Of a stretch of 64,000 bases of DNA, positions 1 to 51,380 are shown piece after piece. Below the pieces are notes generated by a model that was given only the letters and a program-made list of their open reading frames with translations, ran no database searches and had not been told where the DNA came from. Location: the NCBI GenBank assembly GCA_028571685.1, contig CM053154.1, positions 10,138,001 through 10,202,000 on the forward strand. Reading direction: 5' to 3'. The position numbers and the translations under genes were made by a program. The DNA is from Heterohyrax brucei. Lineage: Eukaryota > Chordata > Mammalia > Hyracoidea > Procaviidae. Position 1 is the first letter of the stretch; the number at the start of each line of letters is the position of its first letter.

Positions 1-1047
1 AAGAAGTGCTGGAGCTTTACCAGGCACCGCGTGGTACACAGCGTTGAGCAGCAGACACAGAACATGTATGTTACTAATACAGGTTTGCAAGAAGCCTCTA
101 ACCACTGAAAGGGATCTGACATGTGCATCTCCGGAGCCCACCCGGACCCCAGCGCCCGCCCCGCCCACCCTGACCGGTCTCACCAAGAACGGAGCACTGT
201 CAGCAGCTCTTGTCACTCAGACTACACGTTTAAGCCCACATTTCAGTTTTTGAGAATGTATTTTTTTTAATTAAGCAAAATAAGTCAGTATTTTTTCAAT
301 CATCTTTCCTCCCTTCCTTTCATATAATGCTGTGCCTCAGAATTCCCATGTCTGAAGTTTCTTATTCTATGATTACAAAGTGACTGGTCTCTCCTTATAC
401 CTCTAAATTCAAGTCAGTTCATCCAGCATAGTCTGTACTAGTTCCGTTTACTTGTTCCAAATGAAAAGAGAAATCTGGTCAACATATTCTGATCAGTTTT
501 TTCTCAAGACACTACAGCGTTCAACCAGTTTGACACAGAAAGATCACTGACACAAAGGTAGACACTGGAGGACGTGTACAGTTCCAATTCTGAAAAAAGA
601 CATGTTATGTACAGAAAAATAAAATGTAGCAAAGATTAGGGTAGTCAAAGTCATTTTTTGGACAATTCACATGTGACATATTTACAAGAGAGTGTAAATT
701 TTAAAATAATTAAATAATCTTCATAGAATTATAAAAGTATTGACATAAATATCAGGAGACCTTGACAAGCACAAGGACATTTTCCTATGCTGTTGAACAT
801 TAAGGGTAGTTTTAGAAAAAGTCCCCAAATAGAACTAATATTCTGCTGCCATGAAACATACCCAATCACCAATACCAAAAGACACAAAACCGAACATGCG
901 ATGGGAAAGCCGCGCCAAAGAAAACAGCATCTGACTCTGGAATACCGCACCACGTGGCTCCACACGGTATGCTTAGATGTGTTCCTGAACAGAGGGCTGT
1001 CAAAAGAACCACTGTTACAGATGTATTGGCACACATGGTAACTATTT
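1..1047. other. Downstream flank of PLEKHA1
   Basis: No coding region or clear repeat is recognised here. Positions 125-175 are locally GC-rich. In human the next genes beyond PLEKHA1 are ARMS2 and HTRA1; nothing resembling either is seen. Confidence 0.4.
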
Positions 1048-2573
1048 AGAATCTTTAGGTTCTGTTTATTTCAGGTGTAGCTGCAAAAAGAGGGGAACTC
1101 CAAATATAACTTTAAAAGTCATAACCTTATGAAAGAAAAAGCGGGATGGTGCACAGCTCAAGCATCTGGATTTCTGAATGTCTGGCATGACAGATGTGAA
1201 CTCTCTGGAGCCCGCCACTGGAGGCAGAATCTCTTTCTCTCCCTGCCAAGAAGTCAACTCAGAAAGTTAGAAAGGAGAATTGGTGATATGTATGAATCTC
1301 AAACAAAGCAGTACTATAAAATGGCAAAATATCATAAAAACAGCAGCAGGTGAAATTCAAGACTGTCTTCTTAAAGACTGAGCCTGAAAAACGGTCCTTG
1401 CTCAAACCACTCTGCTACCCAGTGGCTGAGACCAAGCCTTCCTCAGAGAGGTGCTGGTCTTCCCGACAGCCCTACCATTAAATGTGGACTCAGCCTTGTT
1501 TTCTAAAACACACACGCTGCACAGGCAGAAGGATGCCAGCATCTGCTATCACGGACATAAAACGTTATCTTATTTAGCACACTAAACCACATTACTAAAA
1601 ATTAATTTATCCCAGTGTTCAAACCAATCATGTAGGATTTAGGTACACGATCTCAAAATATCCGCAAACAAGATGAAAAAACACGGGCACTTGAGTATCA
1701 GCTACTAGTCACAGAACTCAGAACCCACAATTACATGACTAAGGGCAGTTATCAATTGTCTTTCAGTAGAAACTTGAGGTCTTTACCGCTCCAAATACAG
1801 AAACAGGTGCTAGTTACAAAACTTTAAGAAAATCAGATCTCCCAAAAATTTCATACCAAGTTAGTTTTCACTGAATAAAAGCAATGAATGATGCAATCCT
1901 GATTAAGCATTTTCAAATACACATGTAAAACATACTTGCTTGAATTCTAGCTTTGCCCTTTTTCCTACCCCAGTATAGCTCACAGCCGTAACTGATGGGC
2001 CCATGCCACCCTCTAGGCAAAATTTCCCACTCACTTTGAGATCCAGGGCAACAGCAAGAACCCTAATTTTCCAAACAGTCCACACTGTAGAAGAAATCTT
2101 AGAGCGCCACCATTTGGGTCTCTTAGGTTGGCAATATTCTACTCGATACCACTCATCAGTGACAATGTGTCAATACTGAACATTTAAAAGGGAGCCATAG
2201 TAGCCTTTCTAAAATGACCACATTCATTAACAAGCATTTTTAATGTTTTAAGTTGGTAAACATTTAAACCATCAAATTCACTGGGGAAAAAAACATCACA
2301 CACACAGATTTTTATCACCCCAGAGGAGAACACATAAAGCTTCAGACAGCTGGTACTGAGTCACTTCGGTTTTTCTCTTTTTTCTTGATGGCCAGTCCGC
2401 TTATCCGGCCAGCCCTGCAATTCCCGGTTTACCGGCACAGAACAAATGCACCTGAGAGGCAGTCAGAACCTAACATCCGCATTAAAGACCATTCACCCCG
2501 TATCATCTTTGGCGAGAAGCCTCATGGAAGGAGAAGGGACTGGGGAGACGGTCGGCTCCACGTGCTGCCACCT
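1048..2573 (-). other. PLEKHA1: PLEKHA1 3' UTR (predicted extent)
   Basis: This is non-coding sequence after the TGA. I see no SINE in it. The extent rests on a canonical AATAAA at 1070-1065 followed about 30 nt downstream by a GT-rich ATGTGTG stretch. An ATTAAA near 2243-2238 could give a much shorter 3' end, and longer ends running to the window edge cannot be excluded. Confidence 0.6.
1065..1070 (-). terminator. Candidate poly(A) signal AATAAA of PLEKHA1
   Basis: AATAAA on the minus strand lies about 1.5 kb after the stop codon. ATGTGTGCC at 1036-1028 could serve as the GU-rich downstream element, placing cleavage near 1048. Confidence 0.55.
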
Positions 2574-42364
<39,791 letters not shown>

Positions 42365-42739
42365 CTGTGACACACAAAGAGCAACAGTGAGCATCTTGTG
42401 ACAGAAGTACCCCACGGGGCTTTATGCAGAAAATTTATGATTCAGCTTGTTCTACAAGGAACCTACCTTCACCGTTAGCTGGGGGCTAGTGAGTATGTAC
42501 CCATCTAAACCATGGGCAAACATCACTTTTGAAATCAAGCTTATTCTCAACGGTCCCTAAATCAACAGTTTACCTTGATGTGGGCAACGGGGAAATCCAC
42601 TCCTCAGTTGAATAATATACTTTTTTCTAAACACACCAAAAATTTAGCTAAACTTTCATTTCATCATTTATATATCTGGATAATACACCTTTCAGATTCT
42701 TTCAGAATATTTTTTAAGTTCACAAAATAACAACAGTTA

Positions 42740-42985
42740 ATGTTTACTGACAGCTTGGTATATGCCAGGCTCTGCGCTAGGTTCTGCCCCATACATGACC
42801 TCATTCCACCCTAAAAACAACCCTATTAGGCAGGCATCACCAGCCCCATTTCACAGATAAGAAATACAACTCCAGAAGTGAAGCCACTTTCCAATGTTCA
42901 GAATAAATAGGCAGTGAATCAAAACTTGAACCCAGATTCTCAGACTGAAAGCTGCACTTCACACACAGCACTGTCACCTCTCTCA
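42740..42985 (+). repeat. MIR element
   Basis: A classic match: tatgccaggctctgcgctag, catttcacagataagaaa, then aacccagattctcagactga. Confidence 0.85.
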
Positions 42986-43099
42986 GAAACCACTGAACTG
43001 TGACAAACAAAATGAATAAAAGCAAAATGAGCTAACATCAGAGAGCCAAAGCAGCTACTACGTAACTTCCCATGAAAGACACAAACACCACCTATGAAG

Positions 43100-43170
43100 T
43101 AGCTGTATCACTCACACACATGCAGACACATACGCGCACATACACGTGCACACATACATACATCTTTTTC
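43100..43170. repeat. CA-rich microsatellite, degenerate
   Basis: Alternating cacaca, cataca and cgcaca units. Confidence 0.8.
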
Positions 43171-43897
43171 AACCTATCTAGATTAAGTCTCTAGATGCCT
43201 CACGTCCAACTCTCAATTCATAGGAAACACAGACTGCAGGGGAACACAATAAACAGTACCATAAAGATTCAATCGAGAAAAACTAATTTGTGGGAAATAG
43301 CAGGATAAACAAACCAGTTTCTTCGGTAAATAAACGACTGCAGCAAAGAAAGAGGGAAGTCAGAGACTTAAGAGACTTAAAAGGCACAAGCATATTCTGG
43401 TTTTCAAGCAGTGAAACCTTTGTAGTGCTAATTAAAGTTAAAAACCATGACCTGTGGTAAGAAGCAGTGTTTCCAGCCACAGTTGCTCTAGAAACCATAG
43501 ACGTGTGTGATTCCCTCCTGGCGGGAGGTTTCCTGCAAATCTGTCGGAAGTCCTTAAGCTGGCTCCTGGCGAGTGCCCCATCCTGAGGCAGGCAGCATTA
43601 GGTAACCCACTCTCCATATGAAGGCTCAAGACAAGTTTAACGCACAGCCAAAATCCAACTACCACACACCCTGGTACACTGTATTTATGCCATTATTCTG
43701 TGTGCACAAAGACATATGGTGAAACATGTCACAACGTTATTAAACAAAAACCCATTAAGTTCTGTGTGTATGTTGTTAACTGTCGGGAACTAAAGAGATA
43801 AAAAGTTTTCTTTAATTAATTTGTCAAGTTTTAAAAAAATTCCTGGGATATAACCGAACTCCCCCAAAGTCAGTATACTAGGTGAACATACACAACC

Positions 43898-44055
43898 CAA
43901 AACCAAATGTGTTGCCACAGGGTCGATTCTGACTCACGGAGACTCCATCAGTCAGAGCAGAACTGCTCGATGGGGTTTCCAAGGAGCACCTGGTGGACCC
44001 CAACTGCCGACCTTTGGGTTAGAAGCCATAGCTCTTAACCACTAAGCAACCAGGT
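43898..44055 (-). repeat. AfroSINE, nearly full length
   Basis: Has gccacagggtcgattctgac, tggggtttccaaggagcacc and gggttagaagccatagct. Confidence 0.9.
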
Positions 44056-44164
44056 TACAAGTAAAAGAGAACAACTCACAGCACATTTTAAGGGCACTTT
44101 CTATAGTTACCACCCCAGTGCGCTGACCTGACTTCCGATTTTGAAAACACTGATCACATAAAAT

Positions 44165-44490
44165 ATCTACAACTTGAAAAGCTCAAATGTCTTGGAACGC
44201 TCCCTCTGGAAGAAGTCAGCAGCCAACCAGGAAATCTGACTGCCAGGTTCTGTGACAGCGCAGCTAGCTGCATGAAGAAGCCATGTGGAGAGAGAGGTGG
44301 TCAGCCTGCCCGCAAAGGACCCACCATCCAGCAGAGCCAGTTTAGAGGTTACACTGGACAAGCCGCTCAGTCTAGCCTTCAGGGGACTTCAGCCTCAGCT
44401 GCCAGCTCACTGCAACTGCATGAGACCTCAAGAGAGTCAACCCAGAAGAGTGACAGACAATCAATTACTGCCTTAAGCCATATTTGAAAA
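44165..44490 (+). repeat. LTR-like fragment (possibly MLT1)
   Basis: Resembles the old mammalian pattern gaagccatgtggagag...cttcaggggacttcagcc...gccttaagccat. Family assignment is uncertain. Confidence 0.4.
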
Positions 44491-44524
44491 AAAAAAAGAA
44501 ACCATCAACTATATACCACATAAT

Positions 44525-44556
44525 GCCAACCAAGTGCCATCGAGTCAGATTCGATA
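44525..44556 (-). repeat. AfroSINE tail fragment
   Basis: Only ccaagtgccatcgagtcaga and ttcg remain. Confidence 0.65.
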
Positions 44557-44804
44557 TGTAACATTTAAGGAATTTTTTATGAACAAATACATTCTTCTGG
44601 ATTTTTGTTGACAGGTTTTGATGCTGAAGATAAAATTATCACCTGAAACCGATGTGAAAATTAAGTCACATTTTTAAATAATCCATGAGTCACAGAACAA
44701 ATAGAGAAGTTAAATTAGAAAACATTCTGAGCTGCCTTTACGTGCCTTTCGATGGATGAATAGGTAGTAATAAGATCAAAAAATTATTGATGTCTTTGAA
44801 TTAC

Positions 44805-45145
44805 AGTGCTGGTGAAGAATAATGAGTATACCATGGACTGCCGGAAAAATGAATAAATTCATCTTGGAAGACGTACGGCCAGAAAACTGCTCAGAAGGGG
44901 GAATAGCAAGACATCCTCTTCAGCACTGCAGCTGTATAACCAAAAGGGACTAGTCCCTGGGGGACATCATGCTTGATAGAGGGTTAGCAAGAAGAGGAAG
45001 ACCTTCAGTGACATGGACTGACACAGCGGCTCCAACAGCGGGCTCACACACACAGCACTGACTGGGAGGCACAGGACCGGGCACTGTCCTGCTGTGCACG
45101 GGGCTGCTCCAAGTCTGAACTGACGGAAGGGCACCCTACCAACAA
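44805..45145 (+). mobile_element. RTE (BovB-clade) LINE 3' end
   Basis: Plus-oriented tail with gactagtccctgggggaca, tcatgcttgatagagggtta, gaagaggaagaccttcagtg and gactgacacagcggctcc. The end, caagtctgaactgacggaag, resembles the AfroSINE tail. Confidence 0.75.
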
Positions 45146-46256
45146 GACTGCTTTGTGTATGTGTGTGCGTGGGGCGGGGGGGTGGTGGTGCTTAATCTGA
45201 TCGAGCCTCTAGAGCCAACTGACCAACTCACTAGTAAGATAAGGAACATTTTCAATTAAATCACAGGGATGCAATCAGCAAAATCCGCACTCTCAAAACT
45301 TTCTCAGGAGAAACTACATGGTTTCTTCAAATATAAAAACCGCAAGGGAGTCAGAGAAGGAGCTGAAAGTGAAACCCAAAGAAGGAAAAAAGACTTAAAC
45401 GGGCATATGCACCAATCACCATGTGCTGCCTCATGGAAATCTTATGTTTTTTAAAAAGCTATTAGACCTATTTAAGAAAATCAGAAATTAGAACACTGCC
45501 TTGTTTTCGATATTACTAGGGAAATATGGACACATATTCTTTTCAGCATGGTAATGGCACGGAGATTCTGTTTCCAAAGAAAAGGAGTCTGTATCATTTA
45601 GAGATAACTACTGATACATTTATAGCTGAGATAAAATATTATGACATCAGCTTCAAAATAAGTTGAGCGGAGAGAATGAATGGGGCAGACACGGCCTAGG
45701 CTAATAGTAGTTGGTGCTGAATGACAGGTCCGTGGGGTTATTCTAGCCTCTCTGCTTTGGTAGATATTCCCAATTCTCTATAATAGGGGGAAAAACAACC
45801 TTAATACACATACATGCATACCATTCCTCACGTATCAGATGGGTAACAACGTAAAAGCCGGACAACACACTGTTATCACTGAGACCATGAGAAAATAGGA
45901 ACTGTCTCACAATGCTGGTAAAAAACACAGAACTGCACAGCCCTATGAGAGGGAACGTAGCACTGACAAAATTGCATGTGCCCTTACCCTGTGACCTAGT
46001 AAGCCTACTTGGGATTTTAATTCTGAAATCATTTTATGTAACGGTGGGATTTTGTTACAGGATAAACACCTTGATACTATTGACTGTATCTACAATCAGT
46101 TAATAAAATACTTATCTATTTATTTTGTTATCAAGAACCAAGATTTTCACAGTAAGATAAAAGACTACAAATAAAAAAGGGAGGGGAACTCTGGGCAGTG
46201 TTAAATCTCAGGAATACTACAAAATTATCATCTTTGAAAACGGTAACATAAAAAAA

Positions 46257-46427
46257 CCAACCAAAGCCACTACTGATCAGGTCAATTCTGCCTCACAGGG
46301 ACTCTACGGGACTGAGCTGAAGTGCCCCAGAGCACTACTGAGGCTGTCACTGTTGCCACGTCTTTCCCCTCTGGAGCAGCTGGCATGCCCTACCTGCTGA
46401 CCTTTTGGTTTGCACCACCAAGCCTCT
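46257..46427 (-). repeat. AfroSINE, long subfamily, diverged
   Basis: Has aaccaaagccactactgatc and ctgctgaccttttggtttgc, with a GC-rich middle. Confidence 0.65.
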
Positions 46428-46549
46428 GATAAGAAATCATCACACTGTAACCCCAGTATATAACCAAGGATCACCAAGGAACCTAAAAACCACCAGGTGA
46501 AGAGTATTATGGAAGAGAGCATGTCACAGTCCCAAAACACGGCCCCACA

Positions 46550-46988
46550 CTCAGCCTTTCTCCACGGTGCCCTTTCTTCACCTGGCCTCACCACCGTCTC
46601 AGTTCTCCGACCTCTCCGGCCACTGTCTCCTCAGCTGATTCCTCGTCTTCTGGAGCTCCAGGTGTTAGAGGGTCGCAGGGATCAGTCTATGGACCTTTCT
46701 AATCCCTTGGTTATCTCACAGCACACTCAACTTACCAGCAAATCCTGCTGGCTATCTTTAAAAAAGTGCCTAGAAGCCAACCGTTTCTCACACTGCTGCT
46801 ACTCAGGTCTAAGCCACAGTCATCTCGCCCTGAGTTACAGCCAGTCCTGCCCTTGCCTCACTTCAGTCTACTCTCACACAGCGCGAGTGAGCCCATTAAA
46901 ACACACAATTATCATCAATCAGCACTCACACAATATTGCTGCTTGCCAACCACTGTTCTAAATATTTAAATACACAGGGCTGCTGGGA
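46550..46988. repeat. L2-like sequence with left arm of an inverted duplication
   Basis: Positions 46600-46800 resemble L2 (gctccaggtgttagagggtc). Positions 46815-46988 are repeated in inverted orientation at 47848-48021. Confidence 0.55.
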
Positions 46989-46999
46989 GTGGGAACCAA

Positions 47000-47675
47000 C
47001 TCTGAGGCACCAGATTGGTGTAAATATGAACTAATTTAATCATTGTGACACTGTTTTATGGATGAGAAAATTAAGGAACAGAAGCCTTTTTGTTTTTTTT
47101 AATTGTGATTAAGCATACAATCCAAATCGGTTTTGCATGCCCACTGATCTGCAGCTCCCTCTCCTCTCCCCACCCAGTGGCAGCACACCCCTATTTTTCA
47201 CTCTATATATCTAGTATCCTCTTAACAAGCATCTGTCCTCCACCTCTACCCCCCTCCCTCCCATCTACAAAGAGACCGGTAGGACAACCTCCTATAAATG
47301 AGCAGAACCATAAAAAACTCACGCCACATGGTCACATTGTGTCCCCAAGTCCAGTACACTCTTGCCTGAAGAGCTGACTCATTACTGGTCTACGGTCAGG
47401 GCCAGCAGCAGGTCTAGGGACCATATTCCACGGGAATCCTCCAGGCTGTGGGACCATCAGCTCAGGTCTTTTAGTAGAGTTCTTGGGCTGCCTCAGGAAC
47501 TCCACATTGTGTCCCCTATCATGGCTGTCTTTGGCGGAAGCCGGGCACCACCTGGTTCTTCTGGTCTCATATTGATAAGGAACTGAAGATTTTTAAAAAT
47601 AACTCGCTCAGGCTCACATGGCCAGATAGTAGCAGAGCCAGGATTCAAAACTGGGGAGCCTGGCTTCTTCAACAC
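47000..47675 (+). repeat. MIR split by a LINE insertion
   Basis: The first part ends ttatggatgagaaaattaag. The second resumes at 47577 (aaggaactgaag) and continues through agcagagccaggattcaaaa. Together they read as one MIR. Confidence 0.75.
47085..47576 (-). mobile_element. 5'-truncated LINE (L1-type) tail inside MIR
   Basis: T-runs at 47087-47100 mark the poly(A) end on the minus strand. Flanks aaggaacagaag (47073-47084) and aaggaactgaag (47577-47588) form a 12-bp target duplication with one mismatch. Confidence 0.85.
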
Positions 47676-47699
47676 CGTGTATCGTCACTCTGTTCAACA

Positions 47700-48095
47700 C
47701 GCTTCAGTACTGCGACTTCAGCCTCGACTGCCTGTCAGAACTACCTGGGAGTTTCCCAGAATCTTGATGCCTAGACGGGACTCTCAGGCCAGTTGTATCA
47801 GGAGCTCTGGGAACAGGGTCCAGATGTGCCTCGGAGCTCGTTCCCGCTCCTAGCAGCCCTATGTATTTAAATATTTAGAACAGTGGTTGGCAAGCAGCAA
47901 CATTGTGTGACAGCTGATTGACTAATAATTACGTGTTTTAATCGCTGACTCTCGTTGTGTCGGGAGTAGACCGAAGGGAGGCGAGGGCAAGACTTGCTGT
48001 AATCCAGGGCGAGATGACTGGGAATGGGATCCAGAGTCCTTTTAGAAGTTCCCCAGGGAGTTCCAGTGTTCTGGCCCAGGCTGAGAACCATGGTT
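47700..48095. repeat. MER5A-like DNA transposon interrupted by the right inverted arm
   Basis: Left part has gtcagaactacctgggagtt and gactctcaggcc; right part has cccaggctgagaaccatgg, close to the hAT-type end. The inverted arm 47848-48021 lies between. Confidence 0.5.
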
Positions 48096-48249
48096 TCAAT
48101 GGCATCCCGCCTTAAAGGAAAACCAGAGTCCCGCCAAGTACTACACGTCCTGATTCTCCAGGGGCGTTTCACTCCAGCAGATATGCTCTTCCAGCCTCTG
48201 CGGAGCCTTTGAATGCCAATGGCATTTTCTCAGCAAAGTCTACCTGAAA

Positions 48250-48510
48250 CTGCAAGTCTGCACCGGGTCGGGTCGCTTTCTATATCGCTTCCCAGCTGTA
48301 TTCTTCTCCTCAGCACTCAGCCCTATCTAGCAAATGCATCTATCATAACTTGTTCACTTCCTTTCTTGTTTACTTCTCCAGGCCAGAATGCAGGCTTCAG
48401 GAAAACAGGGAACTTTTCTCTGTCCATTACTGCTAGGTCTCCAGAGACTAAAACAGCGCCTGGCACACAGACGGTACTCAATAACTACTGCTGAAGGAGC
48501 GAGGAAATAA
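48250..48510 (+). repeat. L2 3' end
   Basis: Matches tgcaggcttcaggaaaacag and cagcgcctggcacacagacg, then gtactcaataactactgctg. Confidence 0.8.
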
Positions 48511-50372
48511 TTCATAATCACAGCATCCAATGTTTACGTTTCCAGGTTGAAAGCTACTTTTTCCTCGTGAAGTCAGAATCACTGAGGTTTTTTTTTCAGA
48601 TGCCAGAAGGATAAAGGTTCAAATACTGTATGTTTGGATGTATATTTTGTGTGAAGCAAGAATGGGTAAAATTATATGATAAAAAAACAAAAAAAAATGT
48701 ATCTTTCAGCTTTATTTATGCTCTAAGGTGTAGTCAGACCTCATAATCAGTCATAAATTAACACAGCTGACACATCCTCAATCAGGAAGCAGGAAGTCAG
48801 AATATAAAAATAAGCAAGCAAAAATCAAAGACAAAATATGGAAAAATAACGGAGACAGAGAAAAGGTAGGTAGGAAGGAAAAATAGACAGAAAGAATTAA
48901 ATTCTGTATGGTCAGACCTCACGAGGCCTGGAAGACTTCACTATTATTTGCGAATGCGATGCTGAGTGCTCAGTCCTGTTGCCCAAGAATTGCCGACCAA
49001 CACACAAAGCTGAGGGACTCCGAGGATCAGAGCTTGTGGAGTCAGGCAGCACCTCCCCCTCCCCACATACACCTCCAGGCATCGATACCCTAACCATCAC
49101 TTTAACTACCTTTCACTCAACATAAGCAGTTGACAGGAGACAGAGAAAGAATGTGAAGTCTTCCCAGTTCTCTGGAAGAAGGGTCATCCCCAAACAGTGG
49201 GTGGGGGCCTCCCAGAAAGTCCTGCACCGAGCGCAGCAGTGCCTACCAGGAAGGCAGACTGGCATCTCATTTTCCAGTTTGATGTCTGCTTTCATAGTGG
49301 AGTGAGTGACTGATCTCGTGCCTATTAGAACAAGGGACAAAAAAATGGTAACTGGCAACGTAGAGAAAGGTGGCTGAGTGAAACCACCTGCAGGCCACCT
49401 TTTGGCCTCACAAGAAGTGAGCTTCCAATGGGTTGAGTGGCCCCCGCAAAGGCATCTGGATCGAAGTTCCCCTTGCTATTACAAAAAAATCAGGTTATAA
49501 AGAGAAAAGATCTCACACACATAATCTTTTCCTTCTCAGGAAGAGGAGTCAAAGTACCGGCAAGGCAGGAGCAAGTGGGCAGTGGGCTGAAAACGCAGGC
49601 TGCAAGGGTTAGCCACAGCAGCTCTCTCAGCCACACTGGAGCTGTGCAGGCCAGCCTGGATTCCCATCCCCGTGGACATCAACGGCTTGCCACTGTCAGT
49701 CAGGAGAGGGCTAAGACAGCCCCAAAGAGGAAACAGTCATCCCTTTCCACTTCTGCCAAATTCCAGTCCAAGCAGAGCTCCCAAGAGGCAAGGGGAGGAG
49801 TTACCCTAGAAACATACCTCATCTCTCCCCAGCACACCCCATGCTTCACATACGGGGTGACTGATGCTGGAACCAGTGAGGGTGGGAGTTTTACACTGAA
49901 AATGAGATTGAAGGTCTACACTGGAATAGATTCCACCGGAGCTTTTAATAGCTGAGAATGACTGAAAAGTCACCATTTGCCCCTGATGTCACAAGTGCAG
50001 GGAGAGGAAGACAGGGAGATCCCACAAAGCTAGGTGAAGGCACTGAATGACCCACCCATCTCAGGGCTGGTGTCGTTCCACTCCAATGGCTCAATAAACT
50101 GCAAGCTGTGCTGCCATTAGCAACGGGTGGGACATCTGACATAAGAATTCCCGCAGGGGATTTACTGTACCAGGTAAGATGCTACACTAGAAGCCCTCTG
50201 AGACCACTTCTAATTCTAAGGGCCTGTGACTGCCCTTTCTTCTAGGTTTCATTGAATCTAGCATTAAATGGTTAAACTATAAAAGGCTAGGCTGCTTTAA
50301 GAGGTAATTACAACTACAAATTTCTGAAAAAGGCATTAGACTGACATGTATGATATGCGTTTCACGTAAAAA

Positions 50373-50412
50373 CGCAAACCAATGCACTGCCATCAAATTG
50401 ATTCCAACTCAT
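50373..50412 (-). repeat. AfroSINE tail fragment
   Basis: Contains gcactgccatcaaattgatt and ccaactcata only. Confidence 0.7.
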
Positions 50413-50515
50413 AATCATATTTTACACTAAAACTTAGTTAAATTAAGAAACACTACATGACTCTGAGTTTCTTTTACATTCAACAGAAATTCAGTTCAAA
50501 GAAAACTTACCCTAG

Positions 50516-50664
50516 TTGCAGTCAAGTCGGTTCTGACTCAGTGACCCCATCGGACAGAAGAGAGTTGCCCTGTGGTTGCCAGGAACTGCCTGGTGGATCT
50601 GAACTGCCGACCTTTTGATTAGCAGTCACAGCTAGTACTTAATCACCATACCACCAGGGTTTCC
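50516..50664 (-). repeat. AfroSINE, nearly full length
   Basis: Has gcagtcaagtcggttctgac, tgcctggtggatctgaactg and accataccaccagggtttcc. Confidence 0.85.
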
Positions 50665-50983
50665 AAAAACCCACAAACTGCTGCCATATGAACCCCCCCA
50701 AACCGTGTCACCTTGAATCAAAGGAACTCAGCTAATCAAAAGGCTTCCTAAGTAAACTGTAAAAACATGCCTGCTTTAATATTTTCTAGAAATTATAAAC
50801 TGACACATTCTTTATCATACAACAGCTATAAAAAAGAGTTATTAGGGTTTAAATGGTTTAATGTTATTCATTAAGAGTAAAAGATGCCTACTGCTATAAC
50901 AGATACCAGCATGGTCTTGTTTTTAGTTAGAAATATTCCATGGTTTTATGCTTCTAAAAACAATTAAGCATTATAGAGCAAAA

Positions 50984-51110
50984 TCAAAAACCAGACCTGT
51001 TGCTAACTCAAAGTAACCCCATAGGACAAAGCAGAACTGCTCCAGAATCTCCCAGGAACAGCTTGTGTTCGAACTGAGGACCTTGTGGTTAGCAGCAGCC
51101 AAGCTCTCCC
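50984..51110 (-). repeat. AfroSINE, left member of an inverted pair
   Basis: Has gttgctaactcaaagtaacc, gacaaagcagaactgctcca and ggaccttgtggttagcagc. Confidence 0.8.
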
Positions 51111-51221
51111 CTAAGCATTGCAGACAGGCTTCTAAAGTGACCCAGCTCTCCTTCTTCAAGAACCTCTCTCAGCATCACATCAATAAATTTCTAAACGCTG
51201 CGCATTCACAGCCAGTCACAA

Positions 51222-51380
51222 GCCCGTGGCGTAGTGGCGAAGTGCTCCGTCTGCTAACCAAAAAAGTCACATCAAACCCACCAAGTGCTCGCTGGAAACC
51301 CTATGGGGCAGTTCTACTCCGTCCTATGGGCTCGCTACGAGTCAGAATCGACTGGGCACCACAGGTTTGGTAATTTTGGT
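51222..51380 (+). repeat. AfroSINE, right member of an inverted pair
   Basis: Runs caagcccgtggcgtagtgg to acgagtcagaatcgactggg and a T-rich end. Confidence 0.85.

Noticed and set aside
1-1047. ARMS2 or HTRA1 exons
   Set aside because: No signal peptide, protease or PDZ-coding sequence is visible; these genes would lie beyond the window edge.
46497-46961. 154-codon plus-strand frame
   Set aside because: Lies in L2-like sequence and the inverted arm, so it is repeat-derived.
49437-49955. 172-codon plus-strand frame in intron 1
   Set aside because: Length is within chance for 64 kb in six frames. It has no recognisable domain or promoter.
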